From: Atkinsonella hypoxylon
Taxonomy: Eukaryota; Ascomycota; Sordariomycetes; Hypocreales; Clavicipitaceae
NCBI GenBank assembly: GCA_000729835.1
Contig: JFHB01000288.1
Span: 1-29,213, forward strand
DNA length: 29,213 nucleotides
Direction: 5' to 3'
Shown here: positions 1 to 10,100 of the stretch, piece by piece
Numbering within the stretch: position 1 is the first letter of the stretch
Layout: every line of letters starts with the position of its first letter
Notes under the pieces: generated by a model
What the model was told of the DNA's origin: nothing
Database searches by the model: none
What the model saw: the letters and a program-made list of their open reading frames with translations, nothing else
Made by a program: the position numbers and the translations under genes

Positions 1-75
1 TTCGGAAGTTCTTCTATCTCACGCTATTCTACTGAAATGAACTCGAAATTGCTGACCGAATCCAAACCTCTGCAG

Positions 76-716
76 AAGCTCAATCGGCAGAATACCTGCC
101 TCCACAAATACGCCAACCATCATCACAGTCTACAATCGGCGCCGTGCGACTGGGACCATCTCTTCCGCCGCCGGGTTCCAGGCTCGCCGAATCCATTACG
201 GAAGCTCTCCCGACTGACGAAGTTGATCCGAGTTGCTCATCCTCACCCTACTCCTCCACTCGCGCTATCATTCACGACCTCACCTTGCCATCAATACCGA
301 ACCTCAACATCCCACCTTCACCCCCCGGCTCCCCTCCCCTAGACACCAATGACAAATTCCAACAATTCCTCGATCTCAAACGCAAAGGTACGCATTTCAA
401 CACTAAGCTTGAATCCTCGACCGCGCTGCGCAACCCGTCCTTGACCGATAAACTTCTCGCATTCGTGGACTTGGATGGTCCGGCCCAGTACGAAACCACC
501 TTACCACTTGATCTGTATGATCCGAGCGGGTTCCCAGACTGGTCGCATAGGGACAGATTACGGAAAAGTAGGGAGGCGTTGGCGAAGGAGCGGGAAGGAG
601 AGAAAGTGGTTTCCAGAGGGGTACAATTCGTCAGCTCATCAAATAGCTCGACGCCTGTTGGTAGTGGCCGGGGGGGACTGTCACGGTCGGACAAAAAGAC
701 GAGCGGATGGAAATAA
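76..716 (+). CDS. SAP30BP/HCNGP-like nuclear regulatory protein, 3' part (5' end outside window)
   Basis: This is the C-terminal part of an HCNGP-domain protein. The family (human SAP30BP) is nuclear and linked to transcriptional co-regulation and splicing. Hallmarks visible in order are a proline-rich lead (IPPSPPGSPP), then KFQQFLDLKRKGTHFN, then the 'ALRNPSL..KLLAFVDLDG' helix, then TTLPLDLYDPSGFPDWS, then a charged helix (RKSREALAKERE) and a Ser/Gly-rich tail ending SGWK before TAA. The frame is open from 36 but a TGA lies at 33-35 and no in-frame ATG precedes 144. Because homologues carry more N-terminal sequence, I place an intron end at 74-75 (tgcag), with a CTGAC branch site at about 52-56. 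An ATG at 144 would leave the exon start untranslated and is less likely. It faces the DUF3712 gene tail to tail. The family call is secure; the exon start is inferred. Confidence 0.82.
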
Positions 717-1369
717 TGCGCGCTTTCAAGGGAAAGTGAACGAAAGATGGGTCAGCGTGGTCTTACGGCTTGTGATACTAATCGGGAAATATGATGGCTC
801 TCGCGTCGTCCTTGTCAGACGTGATACACAAGCAAAGGTAGATCCACCTGGCACATGCACATGCACACAAACATAATTTGTTTACGATAGTATAGGACGT
901 ATCATGATGATATTCGTGAAGAAAGAACATCAATGGTTCATCGATTTTCGGCATTAAATTCTAACAGGCCAGCAAGCCTCTAGTGTAACAAGCGCAATTG
1001 AGGTATCATCAACAAGGTTCAGAAATGCGCCTCCCATCCATATCTCCCTAGTGCGAGCACTCATTTTCACCTTGACCGTCATAAAGAGTCCTATTCTCAT
1101 CACTCCACCAGCGAATCTTCGCGTTTCAGCTCCAGCGTGTAAATTCACCCTTATATCATACATATTTTTTGGGTGGGTGTTGTCCCCCAGGACAATCACC
1201 TTGCAGGACAGGAAGTGGCCCCGACACATTGTAATGTCAACGCAATTCAATAAAGATAGATTAGCCACATAAGGACATGAAGAAAGTGGAGATGGCAGTG
1301 ACCTCAACTTTCTTGAGAAAGGACAATGAAGTCTTCTTGTTAAAGGCTTCAACCTGAAAACGTGCCTGT
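717..1369. other. Convergent intergenic spacer, presumed 3' UTRs
   Basis: This lies between two genes that converge. An AATAAA at 1249-1254 on the plus strand could serve the upstream gene, though it is about 530 nt past the stop codon. ORFs here (for example minus 954-1379) show no family resemblance and I do not call them. No RNA gene or mobile element is seen. Confidence 0.5.
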
Positions 1370-2644
1370 TCAAGAGCAACCGGGGAATGTGAGACCAGCA
1401 GCCTTGAAGGTTTGATCAAGACTGAGTTCAACAGTCTGGTTGGCGGCGCTCACGGAGGCAAGAAGCCAGGGGATATCCTGGCCGTTCTGCTGGACTTGTG
1501 TGCCAAGAAGCTGGGTGGGAAGTTGGCCCTCTTGGCAGTATGGCTTCTTGACAGCAGCACTGATAACAATGGCCTGGTTCAACTCGGCGGAAACGGGAGC
1601 GACATTCTTGCCGGGCTTGAGAAGGAGGTTTTCAATGGAAAGATTGCCCATGAATTGCCCGTCAGCGTAGTTATTGAACGTTGCGTTTCCAAAGTCGATG
1701 GTGTAGTAAGAAGGATTGATGATGATGGCAGTCGCGTTGAAGTTGGGAATACCATTCTCAGGAAGGCCGACCTTGATTTGCATGTCTTTCAGGGTCGTGC
1801 CATTGAGCTTGTTCAAGGCCTTGAAGGTGAGGACCTTGTAAAAGTCGACTGCATACTTCTTGGAAAGCCCGGCAGGCTTGATCTTGGTTTTGCCATAAAT
1901 GGAGATTTGCATAGTCTCGTTCTTGAAAAAGACTCTATTGAACTCATTGAAGGCTTCCGGGTCGGTGATATTGACCTCTTGGCTAATGTTGACAGTCTGG
2001 AACTTGTTGGCATTGGTGGGAGGGAACTTGAGCTGGAGGAAAGGTTTGGCGTTTGGAATACCGTGGAGAGTGAGGTTTCCTTCGAAGGGGTCGATATCAG
2101 CTTTGACAGTGCCGTCGGTTCGGATTGTCGCGTTGATTTGGATAAAGAATTTGTTAGGTTCAGAGTTGAGAATGTTGATTCCTTGCACGTCGAGCTCGGC
2201 ATCGTTGATCTTGTCCTGGGCAATGTTTTGAACACCAACAAAGATACTATAAGTTAATCAGTCAATTAGCGCATGAGCTTATACGGCGCTTTATTGCATC
2301 ATGACCGGACGCGGTATAAAAGGCAACAAAATCGCCTAGGACATTCGGCAATATCGATAACACCTTTGCTGAGAAAAAAAAAAGGACCCTCCAATCCAAC
2401 ATAGACGCCACGGGGATCTAATTCGCCTTGCAGATATTACACACGCAGCGGCGTGAAATGAGATTGACCAACGAAATAATAGTGACAACTGTACTCACAC
2501 AAGGCAGATGACGGCAGCTGAAATACACAGAAAGATGATCAAATGCAACCACCAAAATCGTTTGCAGTGGTTCTTCAAAGCAGCCTTCTTGCCACCACGA
2601 CCAGGGCTGTTCTCGGCCTGGGTAACCTCCTGTTTGTCGGACAT
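1370..2644 (-). CDS. DUF3712 (LEA2-like) single-pass membrane protein
   Basis: Two exons, 2644-2499 and 2246-1370, give 340 residues. The intron of 252 nt has donor GTGAGT at 2498 and acceptor TATAG, and the joined frame is exact. Residues 1-29 are polar and basic (KK, KNHCKR). A hydrophobic segment follows at about 30-55 (WLHLIIFLCISAAVICL continuing into IFVGV), crossing the splice junction, which supports the model. The remainder is a beta-rich domain typical of fungal DUF3712 proteins, with roughly ten N-x-S/T sequons (NATI, NLTL, NISQ, NITD, NETM, NGTT, NATF, NLSI, NQTV). This suggests type II topology with a glycosylated lumenal or extracellular domain. The biochemical role of the family is not established. 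Homologues are sometimes labelled 'pre-rRNA processing protein', which this topology does not support. Confidence 0.85.
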
Positions 2645-3051
2645 GTTGACGTTGGGTGTATCGTATAGGAGCGAGACGACGGAGCAAGGGACGAGGAGGA
2701 AAGAGAGGAATGCAGAATAGGAAAGGTGTATCCAGGAGTATCGTCTAGGACTCCCAAAAAAAAAGAGTGGCAAACCAGCCGACGACAACGAATGGATGAC
2801 TACACGGGAGAGGGGGGAAAGGAAAGAGACAGCTCGCAGACTGAAGGAGAATATTGCGAGTATTTAAGCCAGGTTCGCTTAGAATAGCGAGTTGAGGGGC
2901 GTCACCCGCCGGATACAGAAACAGCGGCGAATGTCATGACTTTGAAAAAGGCATGTCAAGAGGCAGATGAGCTGGGGGTTCTCGAAGGACTCAAAAGGGC
3001 CAAAAGAGCAAAAAGGGGGCGTGAAAGGTGGAGCACGACGTAGCTTTAAGA

Positions 3052-3076
3052 GGGGGGGGAGGGGAGAGAGGGGGGG
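3052..3076 (+). repeat. G-run block, potential G-quadruplex
   Basis: Plus-strand runs of eight, four and seven G separated by A and AGAGA lie about 400 bp upstream of the DUF3712 start codon. The G8 run could contribute two tracts, satisfying a four-tract quadruplex pattern. Confidence 0.5.
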
Positions 3077-4441
3077 TTTAGACTAGTGGATGCTAAAGTT
3101 GGGCGTCAACCCCGGACCTAGACAACCAAGATGGGGCTCGAAGGGGTCGGAGCATGGCATTGGCCGGGCGTGGCACCAATGTGGCTCGCGATGCGACTCG
3201 GTAATTATGGACAGAACAGGAAATCTAATCTTGTTGGCAGGCCGTGCTGCAAACTGCCAAGCTGCAAGCTGCAAACTGCATGCTGGCAATCCGGGCGATA
3301 AAAAACGCAAGGACGGGTTCGAGCAGCAGATATGAATGAGGCAGGACCGTGGTGTAATCTGTCGTGCCCTTGGCTGGGGTGTCGAGGGCAAACGGGCCAG
3401 CACGGAGCACCAGGTAATGGATGGTTTGTGCACCTCTGTAGCGTAGCAAAGAAATGCAATGGGTAAGGTAAGACGAGAGAAAAAGCGGGCGGACAGGATG
3501 CCCCATCTCCGAGGACGAGCACCAGAAGACACGTGCTATTAGACAGACCGAAGCGTCCGCATCGGAGTTGCTTCCTGTGTTTGCTCCGTTGCCAAGTACC
3601 TAGTTTTCCCCAGCCTGTTGCTGCACGGACTGCGACTATTTTGCGACCGAATTTTGTTTTCGCACGCAGGGTTCTGGAAAGTAACCACAGGGCTGGACCG
3701 GAGAATAACACTCAGATGCTTCCATCCAATTTTCATAGAAAAAAAAAAGAAAAAAAAAAAAGTCATGACTGTAGGTACTGCACACTGGGAGATGCACGTA
3801 TGCATGTACAAATCTTTTTTTGTCTGCAGATGAGACCATGACTTGCCTGTCGGCAGACATTTTGTTCTCCCACTGGTACTGCATTGTACGTACTTAGCAA
3901 AATGCTCCGTACATCTCATTGGTGCCGATAGATTACGCTCCCGTACCGACCCATTTTTCCTCGTTCGGCTCAGCGGGGGCAACCCGGCGACATGACGCCC
4001 GATGTAGCTCTCTATCTCTTCAGCAGGGTGGAGGCAAGCAGCGAGGTCACGGGACCCATATATCTTCCGATATCTCGAGATTACCTCTGAACGGCCAACA
4101 GCTCTTCTGGCTGGGGTGCGGGCGAGGTACCTGTTTGTACCTTGAGCACCTGCTGGTACCTCGATCGTGATAAGGATTACCTGTAAATTGAAGTGTCAGC
4201 ATCGCACGAGCAGCAGAGCCCATGCCACCGCGCACCGGGTAGTAAAAAAACTTGGTGTCTGAAGGCGTGTGGGTTTAGTGGAAAAGATGCGCGGGCGATC
4301 CGTCGCACAAAAGGTTCACGGTCTTGGGGCGAATATGCCGCGGCCCTCGTAAATATTATGAAGAATGGCTAGGAGTGTGGGTTGCGGGACCCATCTTGGC
4401 TGCCTACCTTACCTTGTTGGTACTTTCTGCGCAATAATTAG

Positions 4442-4453
4442 GTACCTAGGTAC
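4442..4453. repeat. 12-bp perfect palindrome GTACCTAGGTAC (copy 1)
   Basis: A perfect inverted repeat, embedded in the 14-mer GGTACCTAGGTACT that recurs exactly at 6581-6594. Function unknown. Confidence 0.6.
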
Positions 4454-4849
4454 TAGGTAACTGACTGGCTCTGACGCGATTGATGGCATTGCGCGCGAGA
4501 GTTCGCAATGCCTTGTGGTTGTCTAAGACAATAAGAGTGACTGACATCCTTACAACCCTCATCGAGCTAAACTAATTATTTGAAACACGCCGTCAAAAGC
4601 GGCTGGCTAATGCGGCACTTCCAACCTGCCATCATGTCGGGAAACTGCTTGGTATCGACATCTACGCCGGGCCATGCGAAAGCGGATCTCGTGATCTGGC
4701 TGTACCCCAGCCAGCGGACATTTGACGGAGATGGAGATAAGGCAATGACTGATTCACCACCTTGTACCAAGTCGGCCAATTACCATACCAGGTGGCACTA
4801 GCGTGGCACTAGCAACACCTAGTGAATGTGTGGAGGGAAGCGGGCACAA

Positions 4850-5100
4850 ATCTAATACCATATAACCCCTGTATGATATTGCAGAGATGCAAGCCCCTCT
4901 TTACACAGCTGGCAGGTTCCCCTCTAACAGCTGTAATTAGCCGGCTAAGTGGGCCTATGCGCTAAAAATTCTATACCCCGCAGGCTAGAAGCGGCTAGGG
5001 AGGAGCACAAGAAGTTAGATATAACAGGGTATTTAACGCTACTAAAAGATATATTCCTTTTTTTATATCATTTTCCTTCAATGAAAAGTTCCTTCTAGTT
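4850..5100. other. AT-rich patch, possible eroded transposon remnant
   Basis: Base composition shifts toward A/T compared with flanking sequence, with strings such as AGATATAACAGGGTATTTAAC and a run of T/A-rich sequence near 5045-5090. A loosely similar inverted string (ATAACCCCTGTAT) sits near 4862-4874. No transposase frame, clear terminal repeats or target-site duplication can be seen, so this is only a suspicion. Confidence 0.2.
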
Positions 5101-5607
5101 CCACACCATGACTCGCGCATTTCCGAGCTGACAGTTGTAGGTAGGCTCCTCCCCCCTGTCAGGTCACCGATGCAAAATTAAAGAAGGATGGATTGTATGT
5201 AAGTTCAGATGTTGCTGATCCATCAAGTGGACTCCCATGTCGATTCAAGCCGAGCCAACAAGACTAGGTCGTTTTCGTCCAGGCATGGTGCTTATCCCCG
5301 CTCCGTAGTTGTAATCAGAGCTTTGTGGTGTCTGGTCGTGAAGCGGCGCGACTAATGCCAGGCCGCACTTGTTCCGTCTGTCCCTCATCAACAACTAAAC
5401 ATGCCGTACGTCGTAGATGGTGATGATGTGAGCTTGCACTAGAGCTGAGGACGTATCCTTTCGAGCAGCATGTGTAGAAGGAGATACCTGTAATGCTGCC
5501 ATGCCTTCGATGGTTATCCCCCTGCACAGCTGGCCTGTGGCCAATGTGTCCATTGCTACCAAACGAGTGTGGGGTAGGCTCATCGGCGGTTCCCGTGTCT
5601 CGCTGAT

Positions 5608-5672
5608 GCCCCGTGCCCCGTGCCCCGTGCCCCGTGCCCCGTGCCCCGTGCCCCGTGCCCCGTGCCCCGTGC
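5608..5672. repeat. Perfect tandem heptamer array (GCCCCGT)9
   Basis: Nine uninterrupted copies of GCCCCGT plus two bases. The minus strand reads (CACGGGG)n: G4 tracts spaced by exactly three bases. No spacers are present, so it is a minisatellite and not a CRISPR array. Confidence 0.92.
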
Positions 5673-6217
5673 GTGTCTTGATGCCGAAGTGCGTAGCGGT
5701 ATGTCACTATGGGATTCTTTAATCTAAAGGGCTGGAAGTGCCGAGTTATCCAAGGTACCCCAAGCAATCCCCAGTTGTACCCCTGTAGTTTACAACACTA
5801 CAGCGCAGTCGCCACTGTAAAGCAACCAGACGTCTATAGGGAACTGTGGGCAACGAGCCGTAAACCCATGTAAATAACATTGCCGTGATATCTATCAGCT
5901 TTTGGTTTTTAACTCAAGGTCATAACCTACTTTGGATCAGTTATTCTGTGTGTTTAGACATAATATCAGGTTCTTGCCCATGGTCGCTCCTGCTGTCGTC
6001 AAAACCCATGTAAACATCTGCACGTGCTTATTTTCATCATCTCAAGTAGAAAAATGAAAAATGACTCGCAGCCGAGGGACTCCAGGGACCAACTGCCGCG
6101 TCAACTTCGGCGTCCCTCCCCACCCCCGCAGAAATAATGTGATGGCTTTATTTATTTATTTTTTAAAAAAGACAAGTACTTCGTACTCCGTGCAATAGGG
6201 GGTCACGCGGGCTTGAG

Positions 6218-6295
6218 AAAAAAAAAAAATGTGGCCAGGTCGTTAACTCACAACTCTAGGTGCCGCATCGGCCTCGTTTTTTTTTTTTTTTTTTT
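6218..6295. repeat. Inverted homopolymer pair A12 ... T19
   Basis: An A12 run (6218-6229) and a T19 run (6277-6295) are separated by 47 bp and could pair as a hairpin in a transcript or in single-stranded DNA. The lengths may be affected by sequencing error. Confidence 0.6.
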
Positions 6296-6581
6296 GTTTT
6301 TCCACCCACGTGGGAGGTTGAGAGTGCATGTATCAAGTGTGGGTGAGAGCGACGAAGAGGAGTCTTGCCGGACATCCGCGCAGGCACGTCTTTGGTAGCT
6401 ATTTCGCGTTTTACATTGTCGCCACTTCGGTTTATGGATGCTCATGAGCTTTGGTGGCGGCATGTCTGGGAGGCTTTCGACGGGCTGCGGGGCGCAAGTC
6501 TGGGGGATTGCTAGCCCTGCGGAGGGACCAGGGCGAATCTGTAAAGGTTCCGCGGGTGGCTTGTGCTGCGTGGCGTAGTAG

Positions 6582-6593
6582 GTACCTAGGTAC
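6582..6593. repeat. 12-bp perfect palindrome GTACCTAGGTAC (copy 2)
   Basis: The second exact copy of the palindrome at 4442-4453, including its 14-bp context. Confidence 0.6.
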
Positions 6594-7474
6594 TCAAGGA
6601 CACGCGCGACAAACGACAATCAGTAGCTGCATGACCAGCTTGCTTGCTCTCTTAACACTGTAAAATGGATTACCAATACTATATTATTCCATCTCATTGG
6701 TGCCCATATGACTCCATTTCCCAATCGAATATCGTTGTACAAGGTACGTGATGCCCTGCACTATGCTAAGCTAGGTATGATACAAGTACTGAAGAATAGG
6801 GTCGCCTCAGCATCATCACCTGGACTAACGACATATGCTGAAAGCCGGAGATCCACTTTCTTGGCAGACTATGCTTTTCGTTTAGGTTTTTCGAGCTTCA
6901 CAAGTGATACGATTTGCGGAATGGTGATTGGAGCTGGAGCTTGGCACTCTAACCATGTCCTATCGAGGGATTCGAGGCTGGTCACGTTGGGCTAGGCAGC
7001 CACAATACCCTTATTCCAAGCCCAGCGTATGAAGCGATCCGTCTTCAGATTTTAGAGTAGGACATGCTTAAGAGAGATCAAAAATGAGGCATCAATCTGT
7101 GGTAAAAGGGTTCAACTTCTCGTCAACTGAGAACAGAGCAGAAAGAGGGGGAATCCCTGCCACCGTCTTATGTTATGGGGCAACGTTCCACCACAGTGTT
7201 GCATTGGCCCGGAGAGATGGGAACCGTCTTGTAAAGGACCGAACCATGACGCTCCTAGCCGGCATAGTCCGCGCAAGCGACCGACACTATCCAGCCTGCT
7301 TTACACAGAAACCGGCCCTTCAGGACTTCAAATGGGACGAATCCGGCCTGTTGCGTTACTTTTTCCTCAAACACATTCACAAGCAGCCGAGGCTGCGCCG
7401 CGCGATAAGCCCCCCCCCCCACCAAAAAAAAAAAGATCTCAGATAGTTAATGGAATGAGGGGGATGTGTTTGTT

Positions 7475-9389
7475 TTACAATTTGGACTTTGTCCATAACC
7501 CACGCTTGTCCAACCCCGGATCTCCGTTGTAAATGTCACTCTCCACACGCCTACTGTTGATCTACGGCGGGGAAAGAAGAAACAATGCGTCAGTCAAGCG
7601 GGAAAACTCGCAACTCGTCTGGTCGAATTGACGATTTTATGTGCTGTTGTAGAACTTACCAAATGTGGTCCGAGTTCCGATATCCTCTGAACCCCCAGTA
7701 GACGCATGCAAGTGGCCGTCTCAGCCTCAAGGACTGCGTTTCAGTTAGTGCCAAGTAAAATGGAGACAATCTCATTGAGAGAATTGTTCATTTCCTTCTC
7801 TTCCCGCATGGCATCCGAGATGTGTGCTCGAGGAAAAAAAAAATTGAAAAAAAAAAAAAAACAGAGGGAGAGACGAATGGGCCAAACTTACTTTCGAACG
7901 TTCTCTCAACACCGGCTTGACCTCCAGCGCCGAGACCAAACAGCGGTGCTCGTCCCAGACCGACGGCCTTAGCACCCAGACACAGAGCCTTGACAATGTC
8001 TGTGCCTCTCTTGATGCCGCCGTCGACCCAGACCTCGATATTGCTAAACACCTCGGGACAGTACTTTCGAATCTCGAGCAGGGTGTGCACTGCCGGGGGA
8101 GCCGTGTCCATGGCTCTGCCGCCGTGATTGGACAAAATGATTGCTTTTACCTGAGGGGCATACTGAGCCGCGATGTACGCATCCTCGTGCGTCTGCAAGC
8201 CCTTCAGCACGATTGGAAGATCCGTATGCTGTGTCAACCACGGCAACGTCGTCTTCCACGTCAAGTCGCACGCTGTGCCAAAGAACAGCTGCTGTCCCAC
8301 ACCGCCTCCTTCGGGACGCTGCTCCTCGCCGGACTTTAATGCTGCAGCTTGTGCTGTGCTGGGGGCACCCTCGAAGTTGGATCTCTCGTCAAGCTCTCTT
8401 TTTCCCGGGACGGGCGCGTCCAAGGTAAGACAGACGAACTTGATGCGGTCCTTGAGGGCGTTGATGCGCCTGAGCATGGCCTCGCTCTTTGCGCGCTGGG
8501 TCTGGACATACAGCTGCCAGCCGAACATCTGGGAGGCCGGGGCGTCCTCGACGATCTGCTCGGGTGTCATGGAGGCATTGTTGGATATGACCTGCAGAGC
8601 GTTGAACCGCGCGGCTGCCTTGGCGATGCCGTGCTCCCCGTCTGGATGGGCTAATCGGGCCATGGCAGCGGGTGCCACGAAGAACGGCACGCCGACCTTG
8701 TAACCGAGCAGTGTCGTCGAGGTGTCGCACTGCGTACAATCTACAAACATGCGCGGGCGGAGCAGAATGTCCCGGTAGACGGTGTTGTTGTACGTTTTGG
8801 AGATCAAGTCGTCGCTGGCGGAGAAGTAGTACGCCCAGGCCCTTTTGGGCATCCTCCTCGTTGCCTCTTGTTCAATCTCATTCAGGTTGAGTAGCGATGC
8901 AAGGGGAGGACGATAGCCTGCATTTGTCGTTGTCTCTGCGGCGGCGGTGGCCTCAGGCTTGGCGAGCGTCTCGGGATTTACCTGGCCGAGTCTTGCTTCC
9001 GGCCTCAGATTCTCCTCCAGCGTGCCAGGCGGATGGACTGGATCGTAGTCCTCTGTGGCATCCTTGCCGGCGAGCTTGAGGATAACTTTGGAGCCGCCCG
9101 GGTGGGAGGTGAGGAAGTCGGTAACATCGTAGACTTGACCATAGAGGATGACCCAGCAGCTTTCGGGGGTGTTGTGCTTTGCGACTTGTGGTGAGATGGC
9201 ATTAGCGAACGTGAAAGCTCGAACTTGACGTCCCATATCTCAAACAGAGGCAAAAAAAAAAAGACACCAGCTGTAGACCAGACAGGGGGAGACGCATGCG
9301 TGCAAGAACGCGAAATGCGGAAACTAGCGGTTTGGCAGCCTCAATTGCCGATGACACTCACCGTCCGCCGCATCAAACAGCTTAGCCAT
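7475..9389 (-). CDS. FMN-dependent L-lactate dehydrogenase, flavocytochrome b2 type, with C-terminal SKL
   Basis: Four exons (9389-9362, 9184-7892, 7733-7660, 7561-7475) give 493 residues. It should oxidise L-lactate or a related 2-hydroxy acid to the 2-oxo acid using FMN and pass electrons through a fused cytochrome b5 domain. That domain spans about 8-80, with haem ligands H37 (HPGG) and H60. The FMN domain spans about 105-470. Active-site residues by alignment to yeast Cyb2 are Y129 (WAYY), Y235 (QLYV), D265 (LTLDAP), K337 (VLKG), and H363/R366 (SNHGGR). Later exons recover the conserved MRLLGV segment and end WTKSKL, a canonical peroxisomal PTS1. The 28-nt first exon encodes MAKLFDAAD, joining exactly to VAKHNTPESCW, so the spliced form has no mitochondrial presequence. 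Intron 2 contains long T runs. An in-frame ATG at 9236 inside intron 1 offers an alternative N-terminus. Substrate preference is inferred. Confidence 0.88.
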
Positions 9390-10100
9390 GGTGTACGAAT
9401 TATGACAATCAGCGCCCTTGCAAACACATTAAATCGCGAATCCGGAGCATGACCTTGCCATAAATAAAGATGTTGGTGGAGTTGTCGCTCTCGAGCGAGA
9501 CACAACGATAAATTCTCGATTGAAGAGTGACAGACCGAGAACCAAAAATGTCTCTCCTCGGCTGGTTAATAAGATCGTGTACCCCGAAGCTCAAGCGGAG
9601 TCGGAGCGTATCAAACAGGAGCCAGACACGAACTCGACGACAGTACCCTGAACCGTGGGGGGCCGGCGAGGCTTGCCCAACCTGGCAATTCCATTTGAGA
9701 TTTGAGGTGACGCATCGGACCCTGTCAACCAGTTCTCCCTCCCTGGCATGATTGATTGTATTCGTCTCCTTTGTGATGGGTGGGAAATTATCGATGCATG
9801 TGGACATCCCGCTGCATGGCTCCAGGACTTGCGAGTGCTGCAATGGACCAGTTGACAACTGACGGACGATTGACCATGACAGCTGCCAGCAGCGGCCTGT
9901 GGAGACGCCAGCGACTTACTTCATAGGTACCCGTCGCAGCTTGACCGTCATCAAAGATCAATCTCAATCTCAAATCTCCCCATTTTGCGCCAACCTGCCA
10001 AACAACCAAACAGTTCCTCACTCGGCGCAAAAATCATCTCCATACATCGATGATTCCACCCATCCTCCCCCCTTCCCCCCCAATATAAAAGGACCACAGC
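9390..10100. promoter_or_regulatory. Divergent promoter region, lactate dehydrogenase / jac1
   Basis: A 711 bp spacer between two head-to-head genes. It must hold both promoters. Plus-strand sequence near jac1 is C-rich (about 10060-10085) and ends with TATAAAA at 10084-10090, which is too close to the ATG to be a standard TATA box. The minus ORF at 9409-9858 shows no family similarity. Confidence 0.5.

Larger units (their letters stand above)
2645..7474. other. 4.8 kb gene-free region
   Basis: This spans the upstream side of the DUF3712 gene to the 3' end of the lactate dehydrogenase gene. Open frames here (for example minus 3083-3532, 3205-3711, 5315-5767; plus 6708-6995, 7084-7446) overlap one another, are rich in Cys/Pro/Arg/His, and match no family I recognise. 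The stretch holds many poly-A/T tracts (3739-3761, 6218-6229, 6277-6295), a G-run block at 3052-3076, a perfect heptamer array at 5608-5672, an AT-rich patch at about 4850-5100, and two copies of a 12-bp palindrome. It may contain the DUF3712 promoter, long non-coding transcripts or eroded transposon DNA. None can be proven by eye. Confidence 0.5.

Noticed and set aside
1412..2257. 281-codon plus-strand open frame
   Set aside because: It is antisense to the DUF3712 gene, whose minus-strand frame shows membrane segment, sequons and a clean splice. The plus frame is its mirror.
3310..3330. GGTTCGAG string as a tRNA B box
   Set aside because: No matching A box, acceptor stem or anticodon arm could be found around it.
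3083..3711. Overlapping minus-strand ORFs of 149 and 168 codons
   Set aside because: They are rich in Cys, Pro, Arg and Leu, overlap in different frames, and show no domain or splice support.
5608..5672. Possible CRISPR array
   Set aside because: Units are contiguous 7-mers with no spacers, in a eukaryotic genome.
5315..5767. 150-codon minus-strand ORF with ARGTGHG repeats
   Set aside because: The repeat is the translation of the heptamer minisatellite. The flanks show no protein family.
10084..10090. TATAAAA as the jac1 TATA box
   Set aside because: It ends only 10 bp before the ATG, so normal spacing would put the transcription start inside the coding region.
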